Below, in pieces: positions 29,117-40,700 of a DNA stretch of 64,000 bases. Source of the DNA: a virus; IMG/VR virus record IMGVR_UViG_3300030090_004128, positions 1 to 64,000 of that record, one strand, 5' to 3'. The notes beneath the pieces were generated by a model. That model did no database searches. It was given only the letters and a program-made list of their open reading frames with translations, and had not been told where the DNA came from. The position numbers and the translations under genes were made by a program. Position 1 is the first letter of the stretch. Each line of letters starts with the position of its first letter.

Positions 29117-29928
29117 TTCAATAAGTATTTTATTTTACCACCCTCTATATATATTCCTTCTGGCTTTCTTATAACTCTACCAGTTAAATCATATAAAAGT
29201 CCAGTATCAATAGATTTATCTAATATTTCTTCCATCCCAGAATTGCAAGGCATTCCTGTATCACAATCTACATATTCTGTATTTATTACTTCAACATATT
29301 CTACAACAGTATCAACAACAACTATCTCTACATATTCAGTCTCTACAACTGTGTCTATCACTATCACTTCTACGTATTCAATAACATCTACATACATAGT
29401 GTCTAAAGCTCCATCCATCCATAACGTGTCTGTTACATATATATATTCAGGAACCATAACCTCAACCTCAAATGTATCTACAACAATCTGAGTTATATAT
29501 TCTGTTTGTATTATTGTGTCTAATTGTATTATAGTTTCATAGATATAAAAAGGAACTTCAACCTCTACTGTATCAGTTATATATTCTGTTTCAATAATTG
29601 TGTCTGTTTCATATATATATTCATATTCTACTACAGGTATCTCTACATACACTGTATCACATTCCTCTACAGGAGGAGCACAGTCTTCTAATGTTGTTGG
29701 AACAGCACCGTTTTCATCACTGGCATCGACACAATCTTCCCATTCGTCATTTATCCAAGAGTTTTGAACACAACCCATTGGAGCATACTGAGTCCAATTA
29801 GCTGGATCGTCACCACAATAATAACCACCTGCATTAGCACAATCTATACATAATTGTTGAAAATCATAACCTTGAGCATTAACAAACGAACAACTCAAAG
29901 TAAATAATATTATTAATAATTTTTTCAT
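29113..29928 (-). CDS. Exported repeat protein with T9SS-type C-terminal sorting signal
   Basis: 271 residues. Signal peptide MKKLLIILFTLSCSFVNA; a Cys-rich head (about 26-94) with six or more Cys; then about 130 residues of repeated D-T-[VIL]-x-E-Y/V segments (DTIIETEY, DTVEVEV, DTFEVEV, DTVVETEY, DTVVEYVEV); then a second small Cys pair; and a C-terminal stretch GLLYDLTGRVIRKPEGIYIEGG...KYLLK that matches the T9SS type A sorting domain (YDxxGR...GIYI...K). It would cross the outer membrane through the host type IX system and end up on the cell surface. No known enzyme domain; an adhesin or shield role is possible. Confidence 0.7.
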   Translation of the reverse strand: MKKLLIILFTLSCSFVNAQGYDFQQLCIDCANAGGYYCGDDPANWTQYAPMGCVQNSWINDEWEDCVDASDENGAVPTTLEDCAPPVEECDTVYVEIPVVEYEYIYETDTIIETEYITDTVEVEVPFYIYETIIQLDTIIQTEYITQIVVDTFEVEVMVPEYIYVTDTLWMDGALDTMYVDVIEYVEVIVIDTVVETEYVEIVVVDTVVEYVEVINTEYVDCDTGMPCNSGMEEILDKSIDTGLLYDLTGRVIRKPEGIYIEGGKIKYLLK

Positions 29929-29935
29929 ATCTATT

Positions 29936-30643
29936 TTATTTATCGTAACTAAAATATTTCACTTGAAAATCGGAACTTTGTTCTCCAACTTTATCTAATC
30001 CTTTTTCTGTTAAATGATTATTTATAACAACCATTTGTGGTTTATCCATTTCTTTTAAAACCTCTTTGTTTTTAATTGTTCTAACAAGTCTTCCATCATA
30101 ATACATTTCAATTACATCTTTTCTCCAGTTGCATCCATATTTTATAAAATGCTTTCTAGGATCTTTAAACATCATTCCAGCACGTGCAGGAAGATTAGTT
30201 TTAGTCCCCTCTGAAGTATTACCGTAGTGTATGCAAGACTCCACTTTATTGTAGGCTAATGGATTATGTATATTAAAATGTAAGTAATCTTGTCTATTAC
30301 CAGTATAACCCTCAAAAATATCTATCTCTGGGGGCCAAGGTGATCCATACATCCAAAATGCTGGCCACAAAGCATATCCCGTAGGCAGCTTAGCTTCTAT
30401 CTCAAAATATCCAAAATGAAATTTCTTAATAGATGATATAAGTCCCACACCATAATTAGATTTATAATTTACACCATTATGTTTAATTGTTGCTGGGTTA
30501 AATCGTGTCTTTAAGTGAATTACACCTTCTCCATCAATTTCAACAGCAGACTCATCATAATAATTCCAAGATTTATCAGGGTGTATTTTACCCCAAGGTT
30601 CTTGACATCTCCATTTAAAACCTGACCAATTCAGTTTTTTCAT
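29936..30643 (-). CDS. Glycoside hydrolase family 16
   Basis: 235 residues; endo-acting beta-glucan or galactan hydrolase (laminarinase/agarase/carrageenase class). GYFEIEAKLPTGYALWPAFWMYG leads to the catalytic motif EIDIFE (E106 nucleophile, D108, E111 acid/base). Short strands before and after complete the beta-jelly-roll, and the length is near the family minimum, with no carbohydrate-binding module. There is no signal peptide, so it is either virion-borne or released at lysis to cut host capsule or algal glycans. Substrate cannot be told from sequence alone. Confidence 0.85.
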   Translation of the reverse strand: MKKLNWSGFKWRCQEPWGKIHPDKSWNYYDESAVEIDGEGVIHLKTRFNPATIKHNGVNYKSNYGVGLISSIKKFHFGYFEIEAKLPTGYALWPAFWMYGSPWPPEIDIFEGYTGNRQDYLHFNIHNPLAYNKVESCIHYGNTSEGTKTNLPARAGMMFKDPRKHFIKYGCNWRKDVIEMYYDGRLVRTIKNKEVLKEMDKPQMVVINNHLTEKGLDKVGEQSSDFQVKYFSYDK

Positions 30644-30645
30644 AA

Positions 30646-31694
30646 TTAAAAGAACAAATAATTAAACCCAAACTTCACTTCATACACTGGTTTCATCCAG
30701 TATCTCATATGGGTTCCCTCTACAAACATACCTAAATGTTTTGTTATACGAGATCCAAATACCATACCTGCATCCCATTCTATATTATCCCATTCCTCTC
30801 TTCCATACTCAAATGAATACTCATCCATTCCATAGTGAAAAGGCATACAATTAGCCCATATATGTAGCCAAAATTTAGGGGTATATTTATAATATGCTAT
30901 TCCAACAACAGCACTTAATTCTTTTTGCATTCCAAGCTTTTCAAGCTCTCTTTCATTGTATCTTTCTACTGCGTCTCCGAAGTAGTGGTTGAAGAACTCA
31001 TCATTCGAGGTAGCAACTAAAACGGAGTCTCCACCACTAACATCGTACCAGTTTTGATTTACGTAAAAACCTTGAACCCATTGTTCTGGAGCAAACCCAA
31101 AGTCTTGAGCCAACTGTTGAAAAGTAGACTCGCCAGGTATCCAGAAATCTTCTATAGGGGTTACACCATAAACTGGATGCATACGAAAGACTCCACCTAT
31201 TGTGAAGTCCCAATTTCCTTTATTAATTCTAAATCTTGTATCAAATGAGTTATATCTTAAATTAACTCTCTGATTATCTTTATATTGAACTTTTGTCACG
31301 CATCTATTTCCAAGGTATCTAAGCCAGAAATTTTGCTCAGTATATTTATCCCCACGATTACGTATAAATGAATAATTAAGTAAATACTCCCAACCAACGC
31401 TATTACCAATAGTAACATTGTCTGCAACAGCTTTTTCAGTGCCATAATACCATGTTTTAACTTTGTATTCATAATCAAATCTTGCTATTTTACGCAAGCC
31501 TATAGTTAAATTATAATCATATGGATGGACTCAATAGCAATATAATCACCTCTCTCAACAAAAGGGGTGTTCATTGTCATTGAAGTATAAAAAGTTGAAT
31601 ATTTAAAAAAGTCTCCTTGACTAAAAGCAGTGGATATTCCAAACACCACTATCATCATTATTATATAAAGTATTTTACTTATGTCCTTTTTCAT
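30646..31694 (-). pseudogene. Frameshifted exported beta-barrel-like protein
   Basis: One gene in two frames. From 31694 a signal peptide (KKDISKILYIIMMIVVFGISTAFSQ) and QGDFFKYSTFYTSMTMNTPF follow; this frame stops at 31506. The other frame resumes at about 31524 with PYDYNLTIGLRKIARF and continues to 30646 with many aromatic strands (KTWYYGTEKAV; WEYLLNYSFIR; FTIGGVFRMH) and ends FGFNYLFF, like an outer-membrane beta barrel. A one-base loss between 31530 and 31506 joins the parts into about 348 residues. The second frame has no ATG start. It could be an assembly error, a real pseudogene or programmed shifting; no slippery heptamer is seen. Confidence 0.65.
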
Positions 31695-31731
31695 TTTGTA
31701 AATATAGTTATTTTTTTAATTACTACCTCTA

Positions 31732-34700
31732 TTACTGTGTTTTTTTATCATCTTCTCTCGCCCATACCGTCATCATATATTGAACTTGAGGATCTGTCAC
31801 TATACCCTCTTCTACAAATAAATCTTCTAAAGTTTGGTATCTAATCGGATTACCTACAGCCTCTTTTTGAGCTTCATAAACTATAAACGCTGCTGTCATC
31901 TTTTTACCCTGCTTAAAATCTATAACAGCTTGTTGAATATCAGATTCGTATTCCCCAAAATTCCAATCCATAAAAATTTTTCTAGCTATTCTGAGATCTA
32001 CCTGATCCCTATTCCATAATTTTTGATCTATCACTGGATCATTACCAAGCCTACCTTCAATCTGTCTATGAGTTTCAGCTATAACTTCTTGAGCTAACAA
32101 ATAATAATCATCTCTAGCATCATTACCAAAACGCAATTTTTTACCATTTTTATCTACCATAGCACCTGAGTTAGGATCTCTTCTTAAAGCAAATCTTTCA
32201 GATGCCGCCTTATAAGCTAAATTTAGGTTAGCTTGGAACCTCTCCTCTGTTTCTCTTATGTGGTCAGCTTCAGCTTGTAATTGTGTTTTTTGATTTCTAA
32301 GAAGATCAATTTCTCCAATATATCTTTTTGTTACTGGACCAAAAGCGTCATTTAAAAACACATTCATTTGATTACCGTACTTCTCTTTTTCATACTCATT
32401 TAAACCTCCAGTGGCAGCCACATAACTATGATTAACTACAGCGTTCCATGGACTCCTATCCATATTAGTAAGCATAGAGCCTATTGCTGACTTTATAGTT
32501 GTAACACCGAAACCTCCTTCTTTTAAACCCATTTTATCAAATCTCTTAGATAAATCCATTAACCACCTATCTTCATATTTATCATAATCACCCTCATATT
32601 GAGTATATCCGTTAGCTGCCTCATTGTAATCATTCCATACAGGTCTATTGTAAAAAGCATCATAGTTACCTAAAACTTTTAAAGATACATTTAAAAGAGG
32701 GTTTGTTGATATTAGATCCCTAGGGTTACCACCACCAGCTGGTATAGCTTTCTGTAGTATTCTACCGTAAGAATTTTTCTCATCACCTCTACCCCAAGGA
32801 GTATATGATGAAAAATCTTTAGACTGAATAAAGTAATCACTACCTGTTATGTGTTTAAATGCTAACTCTTCCAAAGGTAATCTAAAAACATTTAATCTAG
32901 CATCACTAGGTATCTTTAAATATCTAGGAGTCACAATTCTATTGTCAGACAACTGATTTTTTATTTCAGCTATCCTTTCATCTCTTTCTTCTCCAATCTG
33001 CATGCTTTCAGCTATTTTTAATTGCTCTTGTAGAGCCACTTCCTTTTCTTGACTAACTATATCTGTAACTTTACCAGGTAATATTACACAGTGGTAATTT
33101 TCTCGATCATAAGGGCTAATATGATTTATATAGTATCTTCTATTTTTATATAGTTTTTCTCTTATCTTTTTCTCTAATTCCCTATTTCCACTTGCTACAG
33201 CCTTATCTAAAGCATCTTGTAATCTTTTTTCTTCATCTTCGTCTAAAATATCAAAATGCTGTAAATTATAAGCCATTAAACCAAGACCAAAAACTGAAGC
33301 CCACTGTGCTGTATCCCAAAGAAATTGCTTAGGGTTTTCACTAACATACCTAACACTCTTATCAAACACTTGTGCCGCAGCATTAAGGTAAGCAAAGCCT
33401 AAAGAATCAAGAAATTTAATCGTTCTACCTCCATTATTAAAGTTAGCATAGTCAACTGCATTAGCTACAGCTCTTTTTTTAATAGCTATAAGGTCTTCTC
33501 CTGTGGGTTCTTGCCCATCATTTTTCTCTTTATATTCTTGTGTGTATTTTTTAATCCACCTTCTAGTATTAGCAAGTCTACCTGTCATTTCAGAAGTTGA
33601 GTTCATCTTCGCAAAAAAGTTTTTTATAGCGTTTTTATACACCTTTACGGTATTAGGATTTACATAAGGAGCGTCATCACCATACAACTTAGACATTTGT
33701 TCTCTAGCTGCCTTTTCTCTAGCACGCTCTTCATTGAGAGTGTTTTCAGGGTCTGACATTATCTCCCTTGCTCTTTTTGTTAACGCCACTTCGTCTATAG
33801 CTAAATCAGATGAATAATCCATTAATCCATATCTAGTTAAAAACTCTAAAGATCCCCCAAGCATTTTGTATTCTTGACTAAGAGGTCCATTTGTTCCCGC
33901 ATCCCAAAGTACAGCGGCCCAGTCAGTAAACGCCATCCCAAATTTAGCACCTAAACCTAGGAAGGGTACAGGATTGGTGGCCATACCATTATAAGTATCT
34001 GTAAACATAACTTGCTGAGCGAAATCATAAAATACATTAGCAACAAAGAAAAATGGTGCACCAACACCAGTAGCGAATACTTTAAGTGCACTACCACTCC
34101 ACCTCAAAGGTTTAGTAATTAATTTAAGTTTATCACCAGCAGGAACCATTTCTCTAGGGTGAGCAAATAAACTTTGGTAAGCTGCATTTTTCATAGCAAA
34201 TCTAACCTTTTTACCACCTTCATTGTAGCTCATTTCAACGTATCCAGGTTTTACTTTTTCCCCATCTTTTAATATATACCCTATATCTTCTATTGTCATT
34301 TGAAGACCATTAACATACTCAAATCCTTTTTTAGTTACTTCAGATATTATATTATATATACCTTTTCTAACTTCATTCTCGGCTCTTAATTTAGCTCCTG
34401 TAGCTAGCGTGTTCTGCAATAACTTAACTGGATCCATGTATAAAACACTATCACTACCTTGCTTTAACATTTTTAAAGGAGACTCTAAATGATCGCCCCT
34501 ATCTGAACGACCTGATTTTCTTTGCTCATTTAAATTTCTCTCTGCAAATATTACATAGTCAACAAATTTTCTTGGATTATATTTAAAGTTTTTAAGCTCA
34601 TTGTAAGTTGCTTCATCTATTAATCCTGCTTCAAAATTTCTTTTTAACTCATTACTATATTCTTGAAATAGTTTATCTGTAGTTTCTCTAATAATATTAA

Positions 34701-37700
34701 ATCCATCACCCTGTTCTCTCTTCATATTGTCAATCAATTCTTGAGCAAGCTCCTTATTTATCATAACTCTACCCTCACCTTTAGGGTTTTTAACATCTGG
34801 ATGTTTCATCCTCCAAGGATGAACCTTTTTCTTAGTAGTTGGATTTACTATTGATTTGATTCCAGGCTTCATTCTAACAACAATCTCTTTACCATCTTTA
34901 TCTTTAGTAAGATACTCTAATTCATATTTGGTGCTCTCCTTACCCCATCTTTTGCCATCGTATTTTTTATCTCTAATTTTACCTTTACTAATTCTAACAT
35001 TAGGATTGTCTTTATATATATTTTCTAATTGAGCTTCAGCTTGTTTAATTTGATCTTCTACAGCAGACCTTTCTTCTTTTGTTTTTACACTACTATATTT
35101 TTTAACTAAAGAATTTAAGTTTTTAATAATAGCATCCGCAGCAACTTTTTGAGCGTCAGATAAATTATCAAGCTCTATTATTCTTTCAAGTGTAGATAGT
35201 TGACCTACCAGTTTTATTTGCTTTGAAGATAAAGCTCCCCATATTTTTTTATTAGCCTGATCTATAAGTTCTTTAGCTGTACCTGGAACCGTTAACCATA
35301 AGGTTATAGAAGCAAGTGCGTTAGAAGCTGTCTCCCCCAAGTTCATATCTTTACCTATATTTCTAATAGATCTCTTTATTCTATATTTAGTATCTACCGT
35401 TGCCTCTTTTAACTTAACAAACGCATCGTCTAAAGATCTTTTGAAATCTGCAAGCCTTCCAAAGAAATTATCTTTACCTCTAGAGAATGCTGCATCTTGA
35501 TCCTTCTGTAATTCCTCTAAAACCTCTGAGTAATCTGAATCCGTCCACCCCTCCAGGTCTATCTCAGAATTTAAAGCGTCAATCATCTCAAGAGTTTGTT
35601 TTTCCCTCATCTCTTTTAAACGAGCCTCCTCCTCTTCAAGTTTAGCTGCCTCTTCTTCTGTTAATTCAGTTTCACCAGAGACACCAGCTTCTTTAGGATT
35701 AAACAGTCCTTCTTGATTAGATAAAAAGTTTTTAAATAATTCTCTTATTTTAACTTCTTGATCTGGTATAAAATTATCCCCATCAGTTTGAGCTTTCTTT
35801 AAGTAGTCTATAGCGGCATCTACAGCTTTAGCCACACTAGAAGTAGCCCTAAGAACAACAGAAGCTGTTTTAAGAGCCGCTCTAATAATAGGTATAGACA
35901 TAAACGGATCTGCATAAGCATTTCCACCCAAATCTTTATATATCTGATCTAATTTATCTGCAAAATCTGTTAAGATTTGAAAACGCTGAACGCTTCTACT
36001 AGAGTATTCATCTCCTGTTCTGAGATCTGAGATGTCCTTGGCGTTGTCCCCGCTATTAATAGCTCTTTGCCTTCTGGCAAGCTCTCTATTGATGTCTGTT
36101 TCAAACGACTTTTCTTGTCTTGTAGTGGTTTCGTATTCCCCATTTGTAAAAACTTTTGTGTTAATATATCCATTTTCTACGGTATTAAAAATATCTTCAC
36201 CGTATTTTTCTTGTATTTCTTTTATTCCTTTATCTACACCCTCAATCCATTTTGATTCAAAATCCTTAACGTTACCTACCGTCAATCCCTCACCCATAGG
36301 CTCCATTAAATATTCAGGAACAAACTGCATTGATAAACCTATAACTTCTCCTTTTTGATTGTAATTTACAGTCATTCCTTCTACTCCATTAGGACCAAAA
36401 TGTTCATTAGCAAACATTCTAGCATCAGTTAAAGTCATAGGAGAGTCAAACTCTATTCTTCTAAAAGGTCTAGCGTTAGGATCTTGCTTTGTTGTTACTT
36501 TAGATATAAATACAGACTCTTGTTCGTTATTGATAGCTGTGTTTAATAACTCATCAAATAAAATAGCAAGATCTGTTCCAGTATCAACAAGTATTTCTAG
36601 ATTTATAGTGTCTTCCACTTGATTCATATATATACCTTCCGATTGGTATGGTCTACCCATAGCACCTAACTGAGCAACTATAGCATCTAAATTTTGTAAT
36701 GCTTGATCCATTCTTACAGCTCCCTGCATTGTTTCCGCTATAACAGACGCTATCTCTTCTTCTGTAGCATTTCTTTCTAAAGCATTTTGAACAGCTCTGG
36801 CTGTAGCACTATATATTCTTCTTTTTTGATCTGGACTTGTATTCCCTATAAAAGTGCTAGCACCTATCATTATTCTATCTGTTATCTTAGCAGAATTAAC
36901 AGCATTTTCCATAGTTGCTTGATCTTTAGCTCTCACATCCCCAGTAAATCCAGATTCGTCATATATTTGTTTTTCTATAAACCACATAGCGGCTTGTAGG
37001 TCGTCAGGATTTAAATTTAATTGTCTAGCAGCTAAAGCGTATACACTTTGTGCAAAAGAAAAATCTTTACTACCCACTGTTGTTTCTTGAGATTGTCTTC
37101 TTCTAAATGGTACAAACCCACCTTGAGAATATAATATCCTTCTCATATTTCTAGCAGCCCAAACATCAATAGTAGCACTTCTGTCTCTTAGAGATAAGTT
37201 ATTGTAAAACTGTCCTGTTTTGTTAGCTGGATTATTAGATAACCAATTACCATATAAAACTCTAACAATACCTGAAGTAACTACTGGCAAACCAAATGAT
37301 TTTCCATTTTTCTTTTTTATTCCAGCTACAACATCTTTGTCAGAAGAAGCTTGTTTTATAAGCTCTTTAGCTTTAATTACAGCTTTTTTACCGACTCCAA
37401 AAACACCTTGATCATACTGAGCCATTATGTTTTTTACTTTATTGTCGTATATCTCTAGGGCTTCATCAAACTTACCCTCTGAGTAAGATTTTAAAACTTC
37501 AGTAGATTTTCTGAAATTAATTTGAGGTGGTGCTTGTGGAGATGTAACCCCTAATAATTCAAAGAATATTGATGCATTTCCACCAAACTTCTGTTGTATT
37601 AAGTTTTTTGTTTTACTATACCAACCTGTAGCTTTCTTTAAGTCTATTTTAGAACTATTAGCATTAAAATCCTGTACAAGAAGTTGAGAGGCTAATTCTA

Positions 37701-40700
37701 TTTTTTGTTGCTCTGACAATCCTTGGAAGATAGGAGCCCCACTAAAGTTAAAGGGAAGCTTTTTTATTACAGGTTTTCCATTCTTTAAAACTACAAATCC
37801 TCCATCAAATAATATTTGCATAGGATCTGATAAGCTAGGATCATTTTTCATGTCAACATTATTATGTTGATCTACTTTTGCTTGTAAGTTATCTATTTGT
37901 TTAAGTTCAGGTTTAGTATAATTACCTCTAACAACTTTAGGGTTAACTCTTAATTTAGCTATTTTATATATTTCTTTAGCTTCAAGTGTATTATATTGAT
38001 CTGGATATCTTTCTTGTAAAGCTTCAAAGAATTTAGCTCCAGTTATTTTATTAGCTATAGCTTCCTCAGCAAATTTAACAACCCCATCATTACTAAATAA
38101 AAATCTTCTTTTCAACATTTCTATAGACTTATCAGAGCCAACCTCATTAAAAGCTTCAGCAACTGAAAACTCCCCACTCAACAGCATTTCAGCTCTAAGA
38201 GAACCATCTACTATTCTGTCTGATTTTATAGCATCAATAGCTTTATCAAAAGCGACAGAAAGAGTTTGTCCCGCTTTTAAGCCTGCTTTTAACGTTTTTA
38301 AGAACAGTTCCCACGCCACTGGTCCTAGACCCATAGTTACATCCATATACAGGTTTTTGCCCTTATTTCGATTTATTCTATCTAATTCTGAGTCAATACC
38401 CCTAATTGTTCTATCTACAAGGCTTTCTGTGTTTTCTGGAGATTTTATATTCGGATCAACATCAGAATCATGAGCATTTGTAGAAGCATTTATTAAATCT
38501 ATTACACCAGCTAGCTCTTCTGTTATTTGATCATTAGCCTCCATTAGGTCTATATTCGCAGGACCCTCCATAGATAGCTTCAAAGTTTTTATAGCTTCTT
38601 TTTTAGTTCTTCCAATAGGGGTTTTAGTTGTTAACTCTATCCACTCTTGCTTCCCATATCTTTTAGCTATTAAAAATGGTTTACCATTAACAGTTCCCTC
38701 ATATACTTTTTTAGATCTATTATATTTAAAAGGAGTATCTTGAACCACTTCTGTTTCTGTGTCTGTAGACACTTCTGTTGTAGATGGTTGTTGGAATACA
38801 AATTGATCAGGAAGTAAACCTATTTTCTGGTCTGCAAAAGGCCTATCTTGAGGTCTCACATAATCAGGATCTCCTTTCTGAGGTATACTCCCATCTTCTC
38901 TTCTTAAACCTTGATTAAAGTTAACCCATGAGTTTTGACCTCTAGTTTCTGTTGTCATAGCTCTTCTAGCATCATGACTAAACATTCTAGAGTGATTAAG
39001 CCAAGCATTTTCCTCCCCTTTAATTCCAAATCCATTACCTAACTCTGTATGACCAAAGAAATCATGAACAGCTCTAAATAAGTCATTAACCAACAAAGGA
39101 TTACCGTTAACATCTTGAAATTCTGTAGGTTGAAGTAAGGGGTTTTCTGATCTCATTTGATCTGTTATTTGGCCTTGACCAAAACCAGCCTCTGTTCCAA
39201 ATATATATAAATGCTTATTATCTCTAACATCTTTTATCATCTCGTCACTATTAGCGTAAGGCTCTCCTTTACCATTATAAATTTCAATGGTGTACCCAGC
39301 ATTTACAAGTGATTGATATTGCATTTGAGTTTCATTAGCTAAAGCTGTGTAAGCTTTCTGAACTTTAGGGTCTTGTGGATTATGCTCCATAGACTCATAG
39401 GCATCAGCTATATTTTTAGAGTTTTCTTCATTAATCTCAGTAACTGGAACAGCATCAGAATGTTGTATTCCTAATTGAGGTGAGTTAGTGTTTATATAGT
39501 CTGACGTTATCTGTGATGTTTCTGGGTTGGGGTCATTAAATAGTCTATTACCAGGATTCACCGAGCTTATGCTTCCAGCAGAACTCCTTACCGACTCATC
39601 TTCAAATAAAGTTAGTTGTCTACCACCAGAAGAAGGCATGCCAATATCTTCGTCACGTTCATCTTTAACTGTAGGCAAACCACCAGGACCCTCTCCAATA
39701 GGAATAATAGGACCTCCAGGAGCATCTCCTCCATCATCTCCTCCGTCATCTCCATTTATTCCACTTAAGTGATCTGGAGTTTCTCCAACCATAGTATCAA
39801 AGTCTTCATCTCCCCATAGTGTTAATTGCTCTCCCTGTGGTGATTTTTTATATTCATCCATAACACCCAAAAACTCTTGAACTAATTGAGTATCTTCAGG
39901 ATTTAGAGTGCCAGAGTCCAGCATATCTTGGAAATTCTGCTCTATGCTATTAGCTGTTAAAGTTGTAAAAGCTGTAGATAACCCTACACAAATAATAGCT
40001 GTAGTCATTAACTTATTTATTCTCTCATCTTTTGAGTGACCAACTGTAGCCATTAAAGCTTCTTCCCAGTTAAAGCCCATATTAGTTAAGTTCTCAACAA
40101 ACTCACCTGAATACTCAGCTAATAACTCAGCACCACCACCCGCAAGTATTCTTGGGGGTAGGGTAGCAACTTTAACTCCTTTTTTACCAAAGTTTCTGTA
40201 TAATGTTAATAACCCTCTAGTTACAGGAGTTCTTTTAAATAAAGAGTTCATTACTTGTTCTGTTGCTCCCTCAGCAGCACCCATTCTCCATGTAGCCTGA
40301 TCACCTGATGTCATCTCAAAAGCAACAGCCCCTTTAACTACATTCTCACTAAACTCCCACCAAAATGTACCCACAGGAGTGCTTTTAGCAGCAATCATAG
40401 CGTTTTTAATCATAGGCACTTTGGTAAGAGTTTTTAAACCAGCACCAGCTAAAGGCATAGTAGCAATCATTTCAATCATAATAGGAAGTGTAGTACCTAC
40501 ACCTTGAGCTACCATATCATTCAAGCTTATTTCCCCCGCTACCTTTTGTTCATCTGTTAACTCTATTCCGTAAGCATTAGCTATGTCATCATAGTAGTTA
40601 ATCATATCATCCTCACTATGAACATGTCTTTTATGTACAGCGTGACCAAAAGATTCTGACATTTGTCTCAAGAACAAGCCTGTTCCAGTTTTCTCTGCCC

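Noticed and set aside
39527-39772. 81-aa plus-strand frame rich in Pro/Ser
   Set aside because: Antisense of the Gly/Asp linker in the giant protein, which explains the composition.
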